Origin: Sciurus carolinensis
Lineage: Eukaryota; Chordata; Mammalia; Rodentia; Sciuridae
Direction: 5' to 3'
Length of the DNA stretch: 64,000 nt
NCBI RefSeq assembly: GCF_902686445.1
Contig: NC_062220.1
Coordinates: 91,822,143-91,886,142, forward strand
The notes beneath the pieces were generated by a model. That model had not been told where the DNA came from. It did no database searches and saw only the letters and a list, made by a program, of their open reading frames with translations. Positions 36,811 through 48,792 of this stretch are shown here, piece by piece (the stretch's first letter is position 1; every line of letters begins with the position of its first letter). Position numbers and translations under genes: made by a program.

Positions 36811-36864
36811 CAAGCTGCTGATGTTGAAGTTGGAACTGACGTTGTCCCTTCCATCACAGTGAAG
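36811..36864 (+). CDS. BBS9: BBS9 internal exon 3 of 8
   Basis: A 54-nt exon of 18 whole codons (phase 0 in and out) between acceptor TTTACAG and donor GTATTG. It reads QAADVEVGTDVVPSITVK, near-identical to human BBS9 around residues 426-443. It starts the segment between the propeller and the Ig-like (GAE) domain. Because it is a multiple of three and starts and ends on codon borders, skipping it would keep the frame, although I know of no isoform that does so. Confidence 0.93.
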
Positions 36865-39107
36865 GTATTGTACCTGATTTTAGATTGTAATGTGCCAACA
36901 GCATTAAATATTTCATCATATTGTCACTATTGTTATCCTATAAGTAGCTTATGGAAATATAAAATAAACACTTGAAATTTTTAGATTTTCTTTTGCTTTG
37001 AGTAGTGAATAGAAAATCTTCGTTGTTACCTGTAAATTTAAAGCTGCTATTTGCATTTATAGCAACATGTATATAATATAAACCATCATCATGACTTTTT
37101 CTATCATTATTTAGATGTGTAGCATAATTCATGTTTTTTTCCTAGAAATAAAATTAACATTTTGAATCTGCTAAAGGAATTGTGTCATCACCATTCATAA
37201 TAGACCAACCATAGTATCACATATAGTAGACTGTGAAATGATACTGGGAAAGTGCATGGATGCTAATATCATTCTTATATGTATGGCTGTGTGTATGTTT
37301 GAAAAGAATTCCAAGGCATTCAAATGCCATAACATTACCCTTAATTGGATGTATTTATAGCAAGAAAATATTAAATGAAGAAGCCACAAAGTAGAGTAGT
37401 GACAAATTGACAGTCCTGGAAAAATAGAATATGAAGGATGTGGTTTTGAGTCTCGTCATTGTAGAATTTTAGAACTAGAACTCTAATGTAGAACCTTTTT
37501 AAGGCATTTAGATTAAAGTGTGGTAATCAGTCAGCACACTATTAAGCTGAAAATATTTATCACTGCCCAGACTTTGGAAGCCAGGAAAAGTTGTGGATTT
37601 TGGCGATTCACTTAGTCAAAACTTGGACGAGGCTTCATATTTTCTTAGATTATGGGTTGCTGTCCTTGGAGGAGCTTGACAGAGCACCAGGCTTTACCAA
37701 TTGTGTTCGCTTACACTGGACCCAGCGGGTGGCCCAAGTGTGGAGATCTTTGGTTGGAGTTGAAGGGAGCCCAATCTTATAACAGTTTCCTCAACTAATT
37801 TTTTTGGCTTCATGCCCCTGGAAACAAGGGTGGTCTTTCCCCAGTTTCCCTTCCCCCCAGTCCAATCAAAGACTCTATCTCATTAATTCTTCTGAGTCTG
37901 GAAAGGCATTAGAGGTGAGAAATCAAACATGTTAAGAAAAAAAATAATTTAGAGTTCCAGAAATGATCTATACTTTTGTGTGGGCAAACCTCTTTTTACC
38001 TATGTAATGATATTGTTCAGGCACATGTGCATAATAATTCAGAAGCACACTGTAAATTGCAAAAAGAAATCTTGTACCTAAATCAGGTAACATTGCTTAT
38101 GCCACCTCCACCCCAGTCAACCAGAAGTTATTGCTATAAGTAAACACATTCTCTCTCCTGTGCAGTTAAGCTTTCATGTATAATAGCCACCATAAGATGA
38201 TGGCATGACACTACTGGAAAATTCTCCATTAGTGAAATTTACTATATTTGAGAATGCCAAACTCACAGCTCTTTCTCATTGCCATTATAAAAGCATGAGA
38301 AAGAATGCAATATACAAGTGTTACCCAAAATTGGCTAGACTCAAACAGCAGACACAATGATTTCCTGATCCTGTCTGACAGTTTCTATACAAATTTCTGC
38401 TATAAATCTCTCCTTATGGCCTTTTGTAACAACAGCAGCCAAGATATATAACCATGCAAGTTTCCATCATAATAAATCCTGTTAATTGAGAAAATTTTTC
38501 CATCCGTTCCAAATGAATGAAGATGTGGCTACCTTGAGTATGTGTGCATGATGCGTGACCATCTATTCCAGGCAACTAGGCAGTGTGGTTGTTCATACCT
38601 GGTCTTTGAAATTATATTTATATATCTAGGATAAAAATTTGCTATTATATTTCTTGAGGATTATATTTCATTTCATTAGAAGCGGAAAATAGCATGGAAA
38701 ATTCTCATATTAACATTTTATATGTTCTCCTTAATATTCTATAATTATTTTCCTTTTAAAATATGAAGTCTATGATCTAGCCAAGTCTTTAATTTTTTTT
38801 TGGCACAAACACAGCTATTCTTTGTTACTGTAGTTATTTTTGTCACATCTCTTTGATTTGTGTTTTGAAAGTGCCTAACCCATTGTTGGGATTCAATAAA
38901 TCTGTGTATGGGAACTATCATGATTGTGCATCTAAACCAAATACAAACCCTTCTTGTAACTGCGTAAAATTGTGATTATTGTTCAAGTAGATATCATTAT
39001 GCGAGGCAGAGTCAGAATGTCTGCTCCTTTACAAATAGTGTATTACTACTTTAAGGTGTTTTCATTTTCAGTTGTAAAATTGAGCTCTCATGATAATGTT
39101 CCTGATC

Positions 39108-39455
39108 ACAGTTTTCAGATCTCTAGCACTTATTGACTCAGTGATCTTGAACATGTTTTTTACCTTCTCTGAACCTCCATTTTTAAACTGTAAAATAGGA
39201 ATCCTTCTTCATTCGCAAGGTTATTTTGAGATTTAACCACAGTTGGTTAAAGGTAAGGACTCTGAGTTCTGGCAAATAATTTTTAAATTGTGATTCTTCT
39301 ACTTTAGAGAAGCCTTGGGCAAATTGCTTTGAACCCCAGCTTTCTGTACAGTGTGTGTGATACTGTTGTGAAGATTAAATGAGATAATACACATAAATAA
39401 TTTATTAGCACAGTTTCATACATATAAAAAGCTGTTAATGGCTATTAATGTCATT
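39108..39455 (+). mobile_element. Two adjacent MIR-like SINE pieces
   Basis: First at 39108-39240 (CTGAACCTCCATTTTTAAAC; AAGGTTATTTTGAGATTTAA), second at 39250-39455 (GCCTTGGGCAAATTGCTTTG; GTTGTGAAGATTAAATGAGA). Confidence 0.65.
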
Positions 39456-39958
39456 AATTTTCTTTTAAAAATATATATATACATGCACACATGTATACAG
39501 ACTGGCATTGTATCATTGTTGATAGTTGAATACTTAAATTATAATACTTAAATGTATTTATTGTACTTACTAAAATTTATTTATTTATTTATTGAACAAG
39601 AAGTTTGTGCCACTTGCATAAGTTTTTTTTCTTGCCATAATTACCATCAGGATTTTACTAAAAAGGTATTACATTGTTCAGCTTTGAGGTATCATTGAGG
39701 AAGTTTTGTTTGTGGCCTGCCAAAATCTGTTACCAGACTTTTCTTTTCTATTGGTAGAACATTTTTGGACAAATTAAAAGTCAAGGAAGTGTTATTCATT
39801 TGCTGTGATTGTTATATTTGTTTGCATTAATAATTACCTCTTAAAAATTTTGCTTTGCAGTTCAAAATTTTCCAGTTTAACTTAAACTTATATTCACACC
39901 ACTTAAAATTAACACATTTACTGATAAACATACAGTGTTTGCAGGTCTATTGTGTATT

Positions 39959-40018
39959 CTTATATATATATATATATTATATATATTATTTTAACTATAT
40001 AATATATATATAATATAC
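39959..40018. repeat. (TA)n-rich palindromic tract
   Basis: TATATATATATATATATT and later AATATATATATAATATA flank a short TTTTAACTATA segment. Confidence 0.9.
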
Positions 40019-40182
40019 GAATGGATAATCCATGCCTTTTGCTTAAGAGAAAAACCAAAACTACTTTTCTTAAAAATAAAAATGTCTTTACTTTGTATCA
40101 GTTAATAATGACATATGTCTATCTCATTCTTAATAGAATCTAATAATAAGACTGAACTGCTCCATAGAAAATGTACCACATA

Positions 40183-40345
40183 GAAGAGTGGTTCATTATC
40201 AACTAGTGATTCCCTGTGCATAAGAATCACTTGGGAGCAATAGAAACTATCCATACTTGGGTCTGTCCTTAGAGATCTGACTGAGTTGGTCCAGTGAATC
40301 TATCTACATTGGTGACTGTGCTGTCTGGTTCACCACACCATCCAT
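40183..40345 (+). mobile_element. MER20-like hAT DNA-transposon remnant
   Basis: GTGGTTCATTATCAACTAGT, GTGCATAAGAATCACTTGGG, GATCTGACTGAGTTGGTCC resemble MER20. Confidence 0.6.
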
Positions 40346-40979
40346 ATGTGACTATGTCATCTAAAAGAGATTCAAAGAGGCTGGCATTTTTAGGAGACCA
40401 AATCCAAAGAAAGAATATGCCCAATTGAAGCCAGGTTTTTAAGCTTTTCATTTCATGAAAATGACACTCTTAGCACTTTGACTCAGTAAAAGTGTTTGAG
40501 TCTGATGGTTTCTACGGACACTCCTTCTGAGATGAAAGTGAAAGAAGTTCTGACCTTCTGTAGCCATATCCACCATATTTTCCAGGTAAACTATTATTCT
40601 AGAATTCTTAGCTCTTGATTCTTATTGGAGCAGAAGGATTTTCTTAGCATTACCAAGCAAGAGCACCAGTCTGGAAATGGCAGGCATCTTAGAGATGCAG
40701 CAGTCAATATTGCTATTCTTCAATATTTTTGAGAATTCTTTATATCATATATTTTTGTGATAAGCCATGGAATAAAATGTGGTATACTGATAATGTGTCT
40801 AGTCTGGTATAAATCTACCTAAGTAAGGAAATAATAAGAGAATAATGTAAAAGGAAATGTACTGATACTAGATAATATAAGTCATGATAGTATAATTATA
40901 TGTGAAAAAAATGAATACACTTATTTAATGATGTAGTTATTCAGTAGCTATGAGGGAAGATTTTTCTTTTCTATTGGTA

Positions 40980-41960
40980 GATCAGTTTTTGACATTTCTT
41001 TGGAAATATAATTCACATACCACATGACCCACTCCAGTGATTTTTAGTATGTTTGCCGAATTGAGCAACTATTGCCAGATCTAATTTTAGAACATTTTGT
41101 CCCCCCCAAAAGAAAGCATACCCATTAGCTGTCATTCCTCATTCCACCCATCTTGAAGCAACTGCTAATCTACTTTATTTTTCTGTAGATGTGGTTATTC
41201 TATACATTTCATATAAAATGAATTATACAACATGTGCTTCTTTTTGACTGGCTTCTTTCACTTATGATATTTTCAAGGTTTACATAGATTGTAGCATTTA
41301 TCAATACTTCATTTCTTCTTTTGCTGAATATTAATTTATTGTATAGCTGTACCACCTTTGTTTATACATTCAACTTGATGCAACATTTGGATTATTACCA
41401 CTCTTTGACTGTTATGAATAATGTTGTTAGGAACTTTTGTTCATGTTTTTGGGTTTTTATTTTTCTTAGCTTGTAATCATGAACCAGTATTTAAAATTTT
41501 TGTTTACCTTTTTAAGAAATTTCCAAACCTTTTTTCAATGGTTGTAACATTTTATATTCCCAGTTCTTCCACATTCCTTGCTAGCACCAGTTATACTTTC
41601 ATTATAGCCATTCTTGTGTGTGTGGTAGAATATTATTGTGGTTTACTTTGTATTTCCTTCCCTCCCTCCCTCTCCCTTTCCTCCCTACCCCCTTCTCTCT
41701 TCTTTCTTTCTTTCTTTCTTTCTTGTGCTGGGGATTAACCACTGAGTCACATTCCCAGCACCCCCTTTTAAAAAACAATTTATTTAGAGATAGGGTCTCA
41801 CTGAGTTGCTTAGGGCCTTGCTAAATTGCAGAGGCTGATTTTGAACTTGCAATCCTTCTGCCTCAGCCTCCTGCTAAAGATATTGAGCATCTTTGCATTA
41901 GCATCCTAGTCATCTTTGTATCTTCTTTGGAGAAAAATCTGTCCATTTTCTAACTGGGGA
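40980..41960 (-). mobile_element. Ancient L1 3' part, split by a SINE
   Basis: Plus-strand AATATAATTCACATACCACA, ATTTTTAGTATGTTTGCCGA and, after the SINE at 41726-41876, GATATTGAGCATCTTTGCAT match the known reverse of old mammalian L1 3' ends. Diverged, no frame. Confidence 0.6.
41726..41876 (-). mobile_element. B1-ID dimer SINE, inside old L1
   Basis: GTGCTGGGGATTAACCACTG, TAGGGTCTCACTGAGTTGCT, CTGCCTCAGCCTCCTGC. A (TTTC)n/CT-rich tract precedes it (41650-41725). Confidence 0.82.
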
Positions 41961-42122
41961 GAACATTTTAGTCTACACTTATGTTATGTGTTCTATTTTG
42001 CTACTACTCATTTTCCTCAGTTTTCATGATTATTTGCTAGTTATTTTTAAGTAAGTGTAATAGTTCATATAAATTTGGATAAAATGTGATTTTTCTATTA
42101 ATATCAATGGCTGTTTTCTTAG

Positions 42123-42225
42123 ATCACACTGCAGAATCGAATTGTATTACCAAAAGTCAAATTATCCATCTACGTGCAGCCACCATTGGTATTGACTTGT
42201 GATCAGTTTACCTTTGAATTTCTGG
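42123..42225 (+). CDS. BBS9: BBS9 internal exon 4 of 8 (Ig-like/GAE region)
   Basis: A 103-nt exon after acceptor TTTTCTTAG and before the strong donor GTAAGT. It reads ITLQNRIVLPKVKLSIYV, then QPPLVLTCDQFTFEFL, with one base left over, matching human residues of about 444-478. In the BBSome structure this part folds as the gamma-adaptin-ear-like domain after the propeller (established for the family; not visible from sequence alone). Human has E where this copy has V in the QPPLxLTC segment. The frame joins exon 3 (phase 0) and exon 5 (phase 1) without a break. Confidence 0.94.
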
Positions 42226-42559
42226 GTAAGTTTTTTGTTTTGGCTTGAAGTCTACCTTGGTGTGAGGGTTTCTTTTTGGTTTATTTAAAAATAAAACAAT
42301 GTGTTTATTTTATGGCTATATTTCTTATTTAAATAGTGAAGCTGAGGCTTTTCTGAAATCAGTGATTATATTGTATTGCTTATATTTTCCCTCCAAGTAT
42401 CACACATAGACATTCAATCAATTATTTTGTTTGTATTACAGATTTCTAAGTGCTTTTTAAAAGCTTGTTGGGTCAATTATTGTATTTAAGTACCATAATT
42501 TGGAAAGCTTTCTTTGTTAGTGACCTGTTTCTCTAGTGACCTGTTCATTGCAACAGTAA

Positions 42560-42790
42560 TATTTGAAGAAAGAATATTAACTTTGGAGTTTGAATCCTAG
42601 CTCTGACACTCCATGTGTAATTTCGGGCAAGCTACTTTAGCAACCACTTGGAGCCTCTATTATTTAATTTGTAAAAGAGGATAATAACAAATGTGTTACA
42701 GGGTTGTTTTGAGGATTTAATTAGAAAATTAATCTATATACGATATCCATAATAATGTCTAAAACAGTAGACCTGTCATAAAAGACAACT
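42560..42790 (+). mobile_element. MIR SINE
   Basis: GTTTGAATCCTAGCTCTGAC, GCAAGCTACTTTAGCAACC, GGGTTGTTTTGAGGATTTAA. Confidence 0.75.
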
Positions 42791-43369
42791 CTTAGTAAGG
42801 ATTTCTTTGTATAGAATCATCACCAACTACTGATGTATAATCTGTCATTAGTTCTGTGAAAATGATCTTTGAGTTATCTTTCGAATCTTTGTGCCCCTCC
42901 ACCCCCCATATCAGCTGATGGCAGCTAATGGTAACTCAATAAATATTCATTGAATGACTCAACAAATGATTGACTGAAGTAACCTTGTAGGTGAGGCCCA
43001 ACTATTTAATTCTCACTTACTTTTAAAATATTTTATAATACTTTCAATTTATTTTTCTAAAACACATTCCAAACAATTTATTTTTCCAGTTAAAAATCTT
43101 TTATGGCTCTTTAACACAAATTGGAGGCCAAATGCATTAATGTAGAGGGACATGCACAGTCTACTAAGTTCCTACTCTTACATCCATACATATTTCCTCT
43201 CTTCCATTTACCCCTGCAAACTGTGTGCTAGCCATGATAAAGTACTATTTCCCCCCTAAATTCTCTTGCCCTTTTGTGTACCTTTTTCTCTGCCTGTTCA
43301 TATGATGAGCAGTAGTGTTATGGACATGCTGGACTTACTTGTGTGTTGGATGATCTTTACCTCTCTGTG

Positions 43370-43990
43370 TTCTGCTTTCCCCACACATAAAAAATAAGAG
43401 CAATAATGCTACTTGTCTTGTAACTTGTACCTTCTTGTTGTGAAGATTATATAAGTTGCTCCATTTAAAGTACTATGACAACATAATAGCCAAGTTATGG
43501 AATCAGCCTAGATATCTGTCATCAGATGAATGGATAAAGACAATGTAGTGTCAATACCATGAAATTTTATTCAGCTATGAAGAAGAATAAAATTATGTCA
43601 TTTATAGGAAAATGGATGGAACTAGAGACTGTAATATTGAGTAAAATAAGTCAGACTCAGAGAAAAGTACTGTTTGTTTTCTCACAGGTGTAGAAACTAG
43701 AAGAAAAAAACAAATAAGCAAGCAAACAAACAAAAAGGGTCTTCTTGAAATTAGAAGGGAGGCCAGTAGGGAAAGGAAGGGGATTGGGAGAGGGGGCAGG
43801 GAAGACTTGGGAAGGTATTAGAGAGTGAAATTGATCAAATTTTGTATTTGAATATGCACAAATGTGCCATAGTGAAACCCACTCTTCTGTATAATTAATG
43901 TGCACTAATGAAAATAATTAAAAAATAAAGAACTATGACAATACTTGGCATATAGTGAGGGCTTAATAAATTTTAACTGTTAATAACAAT
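43370..43990 (+). mobile_element. MIR SINE split by an L1 insertion
   Basis: The MIR-like core (ACCTCTCTGTGTTCTGCTTT ... TTGTTGTGAAGATTATATAA) ends at 43481 and its tail (TACTTGGCATATAGTGAGGG) resumes at 43942. The interruption is the L1 at 43482-43931. Confidence 0.7.
43482..43931 (+). mobile_element. Short L1 3' end inserted in a MIR
   Basis: Plus-strand L1 end of ORF2 and 3'UTR (ATGAATGGATAAAGACAATG; ATGGATGGAACTAGAGACTG), with an A-rich tail at 43913-43930. Flanked by a 10-bp duplication ACTATGACAA (43472-43481 and 43932-43941). The MIR sequence resumes right after the second copy. Confidence 0.85.
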
Positions 43991-44033
43991 TGATCTGATT
44001 TTGTAATTTATATCACTTTTATATTACTTATAG

Positions 44034-44138
44034 CACCAGAGATGACTAGCACAGTAGCCTTTTCTGTTTATTTGAAAAGAAGTTATACACCATCTGATTT
44101 GGAAGGAAATGCTGTTGTTTCTTATTCCAAACCCACAG
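44034..44138 (+). CDS. BBS9: BBS9 internal exon 5 of 8; 105-nt symmetric cassette exon
   Basis: Acceptor TTACTTATAG, donor GTAAAT. Two bases complete the codon from exon 4, then it reads PEMTSTVAFSVYLKRSYT, PSDLEGNAVVSYSKPT, and one base is left over. This matches human residues of about 478-513, within the Ig-like domain. Length is exactly 105 nt with phase 1 at both ends, so skipping removes 35 residues and keeps the frame. As I recall, human RefSeq isoforms of 887 and 852 residues differ by 35 residues, consistent with this exon being the skipped one; that match is from memory. Confidence 0.94.
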
Positions 44139-46389
44139 GTAAATGGTAATTCACACATTTGCAAGCCTAATTATTCCTTTAAATTATTGGAGTTATGAGT
44201 TAAATGATGATGTGTTTAAGATGGAGAAACATGTTACAAAATATCATTAAATAAAACATGCTCTTTTCTACTATTAAGTAAACATTCAAGTTTTAATTAC
44301 TTTTATATGTTATGAGAAGTTAAGTATGTTTAACTAACTTCCATATATAATGTTTGGTTCTTCTTTTCAGTTAATAGCAAATTCGATATGTTTTTATTTC
44401 CACTGGAAAAATGTTGTTGTAGATCAAACTTCATTCACTTGAACTAAAGAAAAGCCTAGTCTGAATTAGTTAGAAAAAGAAAAGGATATTATGGATTATT
44501 CTAACATGGCACTATTCAATTTTAGACAATATTCTGGTGACTAAGTAAAACTCCTTAGTGTCTTACATATTAAAATATTTAAGAACAGATATATTAAAAT
44601 TTGACCTGTATTGTTTCAACAAATCTCTTTTAGATTTTTAAGGTTATCTTTAGTCCAAGTAAGATTCAATTATTTTAAATTTCTATTTGGTTAAGTCCAG
44701 CTTGTTTCTTTTTCTTTCCTGTGTATTGAATTCTTCTGTGATAATAGTTTGACAAGTTTGGTGGAAAATTAGACTTAGTAGTCATTACTTTTTAAAATGC
44801 ACTTTTAAACTAGTATAGTTGATATTAGGGTATTTCAGCAATATTGTATTTGCGTTTTTAACAGATTTCTGTACAATTTTTTATTTTAACTTTTAAAGTG
44901 GCTTATTCATGTTTTTCCCCTCCATTCATATCAATTTGCTTACTTGGTGATTTTTAATTTTTTTCTTTGTCTGATTTTCTTTCTTAGTCATTGATAAGTT
45001 TATATGCTCTAATATGATTTTATAACCTAAGTGTATGTTTTAGAAATCTATTTCTTCTGCTTTGTAACGTATTTGCTTTAAAATTTGTTTTAAAAATTTA
45101 TTTTTAGCTATAAGTAACCATGTTAGCCATGTACCATATTTTAAAAATTTGGGGTTATAAAAGTATTTATATTTAATGTTTGAAAGGTTTGATAAAATTT
45201 GTTTTATAAAGAAATAAAAACTTTATAAAGAATTAAGAAATGACCTTTTGATTGGTTATGTCTGAAAGGAACATTGAGAATCCTCCTTTTCCCCCATATT
45301 ATGGTTTGAACCGAAGGCACTAGGCAAGTGTTGTACCTCTGAGCTACATCCCTAACCCTTTTGATTTTGAGACAGTCCCATTAAGTTGTCCAAGCTGTGC
45401 TTGAATTTGTTATCCTGTGTTGTAGCCTCCTGAGTCACTGGAATTACAGGCATATGCCACTTGGCCTTACTAAGATTTTCAGTGTTATTTTCATTTTGAC
45501 ATGTGAAATACAGAAGCGAGAAATACTTGGTTAAGATCTCTAGATCAGTTTTCATTAATTGAACATTTCAATAATTGTTAGCATGTTACACCTTGCTACA
45601 CTGTTGAATATACAGTTGGAGAGTCTGCTAATGCTTTAGTTTAAGGTATTCTTTCATTCATTTTCAAGGAACACTCATGATATTGGTTGAAAATTATATT
45701 TGAAATAGAGAAGTGGGTAATTGAATATGGGAAGAATGTGTAAAAATACATTACAAAGTTGTTAAATCAGTCTGTGAGCTTATGGTTGCATATACCATTT
45801 TGGGCTATTATGCTTTTCTAGAGGTGAAATTTAAAAGATTATAAATTATTGCTGGGCCAGAGCACATAGATATTAGTTGACTGAAAGTACATTCGAAATT
45901 AATGTTAAGAAAAGTATGTAAACATAAAAGAATACCAAGACAAGCCCCCATACCCCAAATAAACATTACTTCATAATACTAGCTACTCAAATTAGTTTAA
46001 GCAATAGTAACAGGAAATATTATGTATTTGGCCTTTCAGTTGTTTTCCATTTAATATCCTTGATGCCATTTACATGTTGAGTACTTTTTGCTGTTTGACT
46101 AGATCAGATAATCTTTACCTCTTTTTGCCTCATTTAACACTGGAATAACACATTCATGAACTTCTGTGTGCACATTCATTGTTGGGTTTCATTTATCCAA
46201 TCCATCCTCTTCAATTATGAAGACTTTGTGTTTGGTTAGAGGGCATCTATACCATCTGTGACAATCTTGAAAATTTAAACATATTTTTAAATAGATGTTT
46301 ATTAAGTTTATGTTGTAACCTTACCACAGATAATCTGTCACAGATAATCTTTCTCCTCTATCCCTTTTTGCATTACATCTGATGGATAG
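44139..46389 (+). other. BBS9: BBS9 intron upstream of the microexon
   Basis: Starts GTAAAT and ends GGATAG. The only repeat recognised is a diverged minus-strand SINE at about 45285-45468. The rest is AT-rich with no open frame of note. Confidence 0.85.
45285..45468 (-). mobile_element. Diverged B1-ID dimer SINE
   Basis: ATGGTTTGAACCGAAGGCAC, ACCTCTGAGCTACATCCCTA, GGAATTACAGGCATATGCCA. Confidence 0.75.
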
Positions 46390-46404
46390 ATCGAAATCCT
46401 GATG
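46390..46404 (+). CDS. BBS9: BBS9 internal exon 6 of 8; 15-nt microexon
   Basis: A 15-nt exon between acceptor TGATGGATAG and the strong donor GTAAGT. Joined in phase 1 to exons 5 and 7 it gives D-R-N-P-D-G, the residues found at this point in full-length human BBS9 (about 513-518). It is far too short to find as an open frame and was identified by expected peptide plus splice sites. The upstream tract has a good pyrimidine stretch (CTTTCTCCTCTATCCC). Phase is 1-1, so inclusion is optional for the frame. I recall human isoforms differing by 5 residues (887 versus 882), which fits exactly. Confidence 0.88.
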
Positions 46405-46893
46405 GTAAGTGAAAAGATAATTTAGAAAGAGATGAATTTCAGAGCTGAAATTTGGTTGATGAACTGATTGACCATTATACCATAAGTGAACTGTTTATAT
46501 AGACTGCTGTTTTAACTATACAGACTTCTTTAGGATTATGTGGTGACTTGATCCTGCTATGGAGAACATAGTTGTATTTCCACGGAGAGTTAGATCATTA
46601 TTAGTTGTTTCAGAGTAATGAAAAAGAACAAAGTTAGGAATAAGAACAGAATGGCTTCTTTTTAAAAACATTAAAGAATGTCATTGTCAACTTATTGCTC
46701 CAAGTACTTGGATATTATTTGCATGCTGTTATTTTTACTTAAGGAAAAAGTAAAGAATAAAGGTGTTTGTCACTGAATTCTAAATTTTCTGTTTTTCTTC
46801 ATGCCTCAACAGATCCACCTTTCTCTCTGATAAAAATGCTGGGTGTACTCACTCTGTGGGCCTGTTTCTTGTTTAGAATTTGTGGGGGACTGT

Positions 46894-46942
46894 CATTTAA
46901 TATTTAATATTTAATTTAATATTTAATATTTAATTTAATATT
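46894..46942. repeat. ATTTAAT-type short tandem repeat
   Basis: Alternating TTTAATA and TTTAATTTAATA units, about seven copies. Confidence 0.9.
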
Positions 46943-48729
46943 CTGGGCCCCTTGAATTTGCTTGGGTCAATGTTGTCACTCATTTCTACACCCCACCCCC
47001 AATACTTTGTCTCTGTTGTAATACATGTCATAATGTGAGTTTCATTTAATTTATTTCTTAGATTTTCCTATTAGATTTTGAATCATTTGAATGTAGGGAT
47101 CAGATACTTATCTTTGAATTATGTAATATCTTGGTACACAGCAGGCATAAAAGTATCTCTTACTTTGATTATTTCCTTCTAGATATAAATTCATATCATG
47201 GTTTATCTTTATTAAAGATATTTTTGTCAAGACAAATTTTAGGTAATATTGATTTGTAATAAGTAAATACATGTAATTAAAGTACTTAATAACACAATAT
47301 TTACTCATATGATTTTAGTGATGACAACAATTTGAGTTATATAACAAATATTATCTTGATACCTGAAGGTGAATATGTATTTATATGAGAAGTAGCTTAA
47401 TAAAAATAAATATCTAACTTAGTAACACAACGTTTACTTGTTAGAGTTAAGCTCATAAAACATCTGTTATTGACAATGAATATTTACATTTTAATTTTCA
47501 AGATTGCATGCAACTGATAAGATTTTGGATTAAATTTTGTAAAATAACATTATTTTTAAGTGATTAGCTTTAAGTTGAAAAACATCAATGAAGGTTATGG
47601 TTGAAAGAAATATATTCTCTTTTACTATAAATTCAGCCTAAACCTTGAGAAAAAGAATCACAATTTATGGAAATTTTAATGTTTCAATACAAGGCTAGAA
47701 CTGGTTTTAATAATTTCTTCTGATATATTTAAAATTGTAATTAGGCTTTAGGGAGTATATTTGAAATATTCAGCCACACCTAGTAGGCAAGGCAAGAAAA
47801 TAATATGTTGCCACTTGGGTCTTACATGCAAGGCTTCGTATTTCAAAGACTGATCTTTATTGTCCTGATGTGTTCAGGCTGTTTTGTAGATAAGCAGTTC
47901 TGCTTTTACATGTGGAAAAAGAGAAGCAAACGAGGTTTTATGTTGTCCCACAAGAGTTAGTCTCCATTATTTCTGCATTAAGGTTACATGACATGGGCAG
48001 TGTAAAACATGACTGCAGATGAAGCACAGTACGGAGCCAGACATAACAGGAAGGGATCAAGGAAGTGCTGGCTACCAGACATTGCTACTGCTTTGGGGTT
48101 CCTTGTTTTCAGTAAGAAATTACTCTAGCAGGCCCCTGGAAAGAGTTCTAAGGTATTATATAGATGTGTAATATATAGATGTAGTTATCCTACTCTAATA
48201 TATGTGTATGTTCTTTTTTCTTTTTAAAGCACATTTTGGCTTCCTGTTTGACAGTGATACTGGGCTCTTGGGTGTGCCAGGTGTGATTAGAATTCTCTTC
48301 CTGGAAAAATTGTTCTGTCAGTAGTGGTTTTGATGTGAATTTTCTCTCTGAGTGTTAAATAATTTTGTGATTAATTGCACTGTGTTAGTTGCAACTATCC
48401 ATTTCCTCTAGTATGTTAAGGGAAGAGAAGTGTTTGAAGGAGAGGCGATTATATTTGGTTAAAAAACCCTGCAGAACAAAGTCAGACTGATGAATGAGTA
48501 GGCCAATATTTGAGTAAAATACATGATGAAATTTTTTTTTATAGCTTAACATTCAGAGTTGAATAAGCCAGAGACTGTTTTGCCTACTGCATAGAAGAAG
48601 TGCTGCAGATAATAGACAAAGTTAGGCCCAGTAAGGCTCTTTCAGTTAAGTTGAAAGCTGTTCTATGAGTAAACTTGAAAAGTCTTTAAAGTCTGTAATT
48701 CTTTATTATAGAGGAGTGAACGTCAACAC

Positions 48730-48743
48730 TGCGCACACATGAG

Positions 48744-48788
<45 letters not shown>
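48730..48788. repeat. (GC)/(CA) alternating dinucleotide tract
   Basis: GCGCACACATGAGCGCGCGC followed by about 20 CA units: nearly unbroken purine-pyrimidine alternation. Confidence 0.97.

Positions 48789-48792
<4 letters not shown>

Larger units (their letters stand above)
36865..42122 (+). other. BBS9: BBS9 intron
   Basis: Starts GTATTG and ends TTCTTAG. It contains MIR-like SINEs (39108-39455), an AT-repeat (39959-40018), a MER20-like hAT remnant (40183-40345), an old minus-strand L1 3' part (40980-41960) and a SINE inserted in it. 36865-39100 shows no feature I can name. Confidence 0.85.
42226..44033 (+). other. BBS9: BBS9 intron
   Basis: Starts GTAAGT and ends CTTATAG. It holds one MIR (about 42560-42790) and a second MIR that is split by a short plus-strand L1 with a clear target-site duplication (43482-43931). 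Confidence 0.87.
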
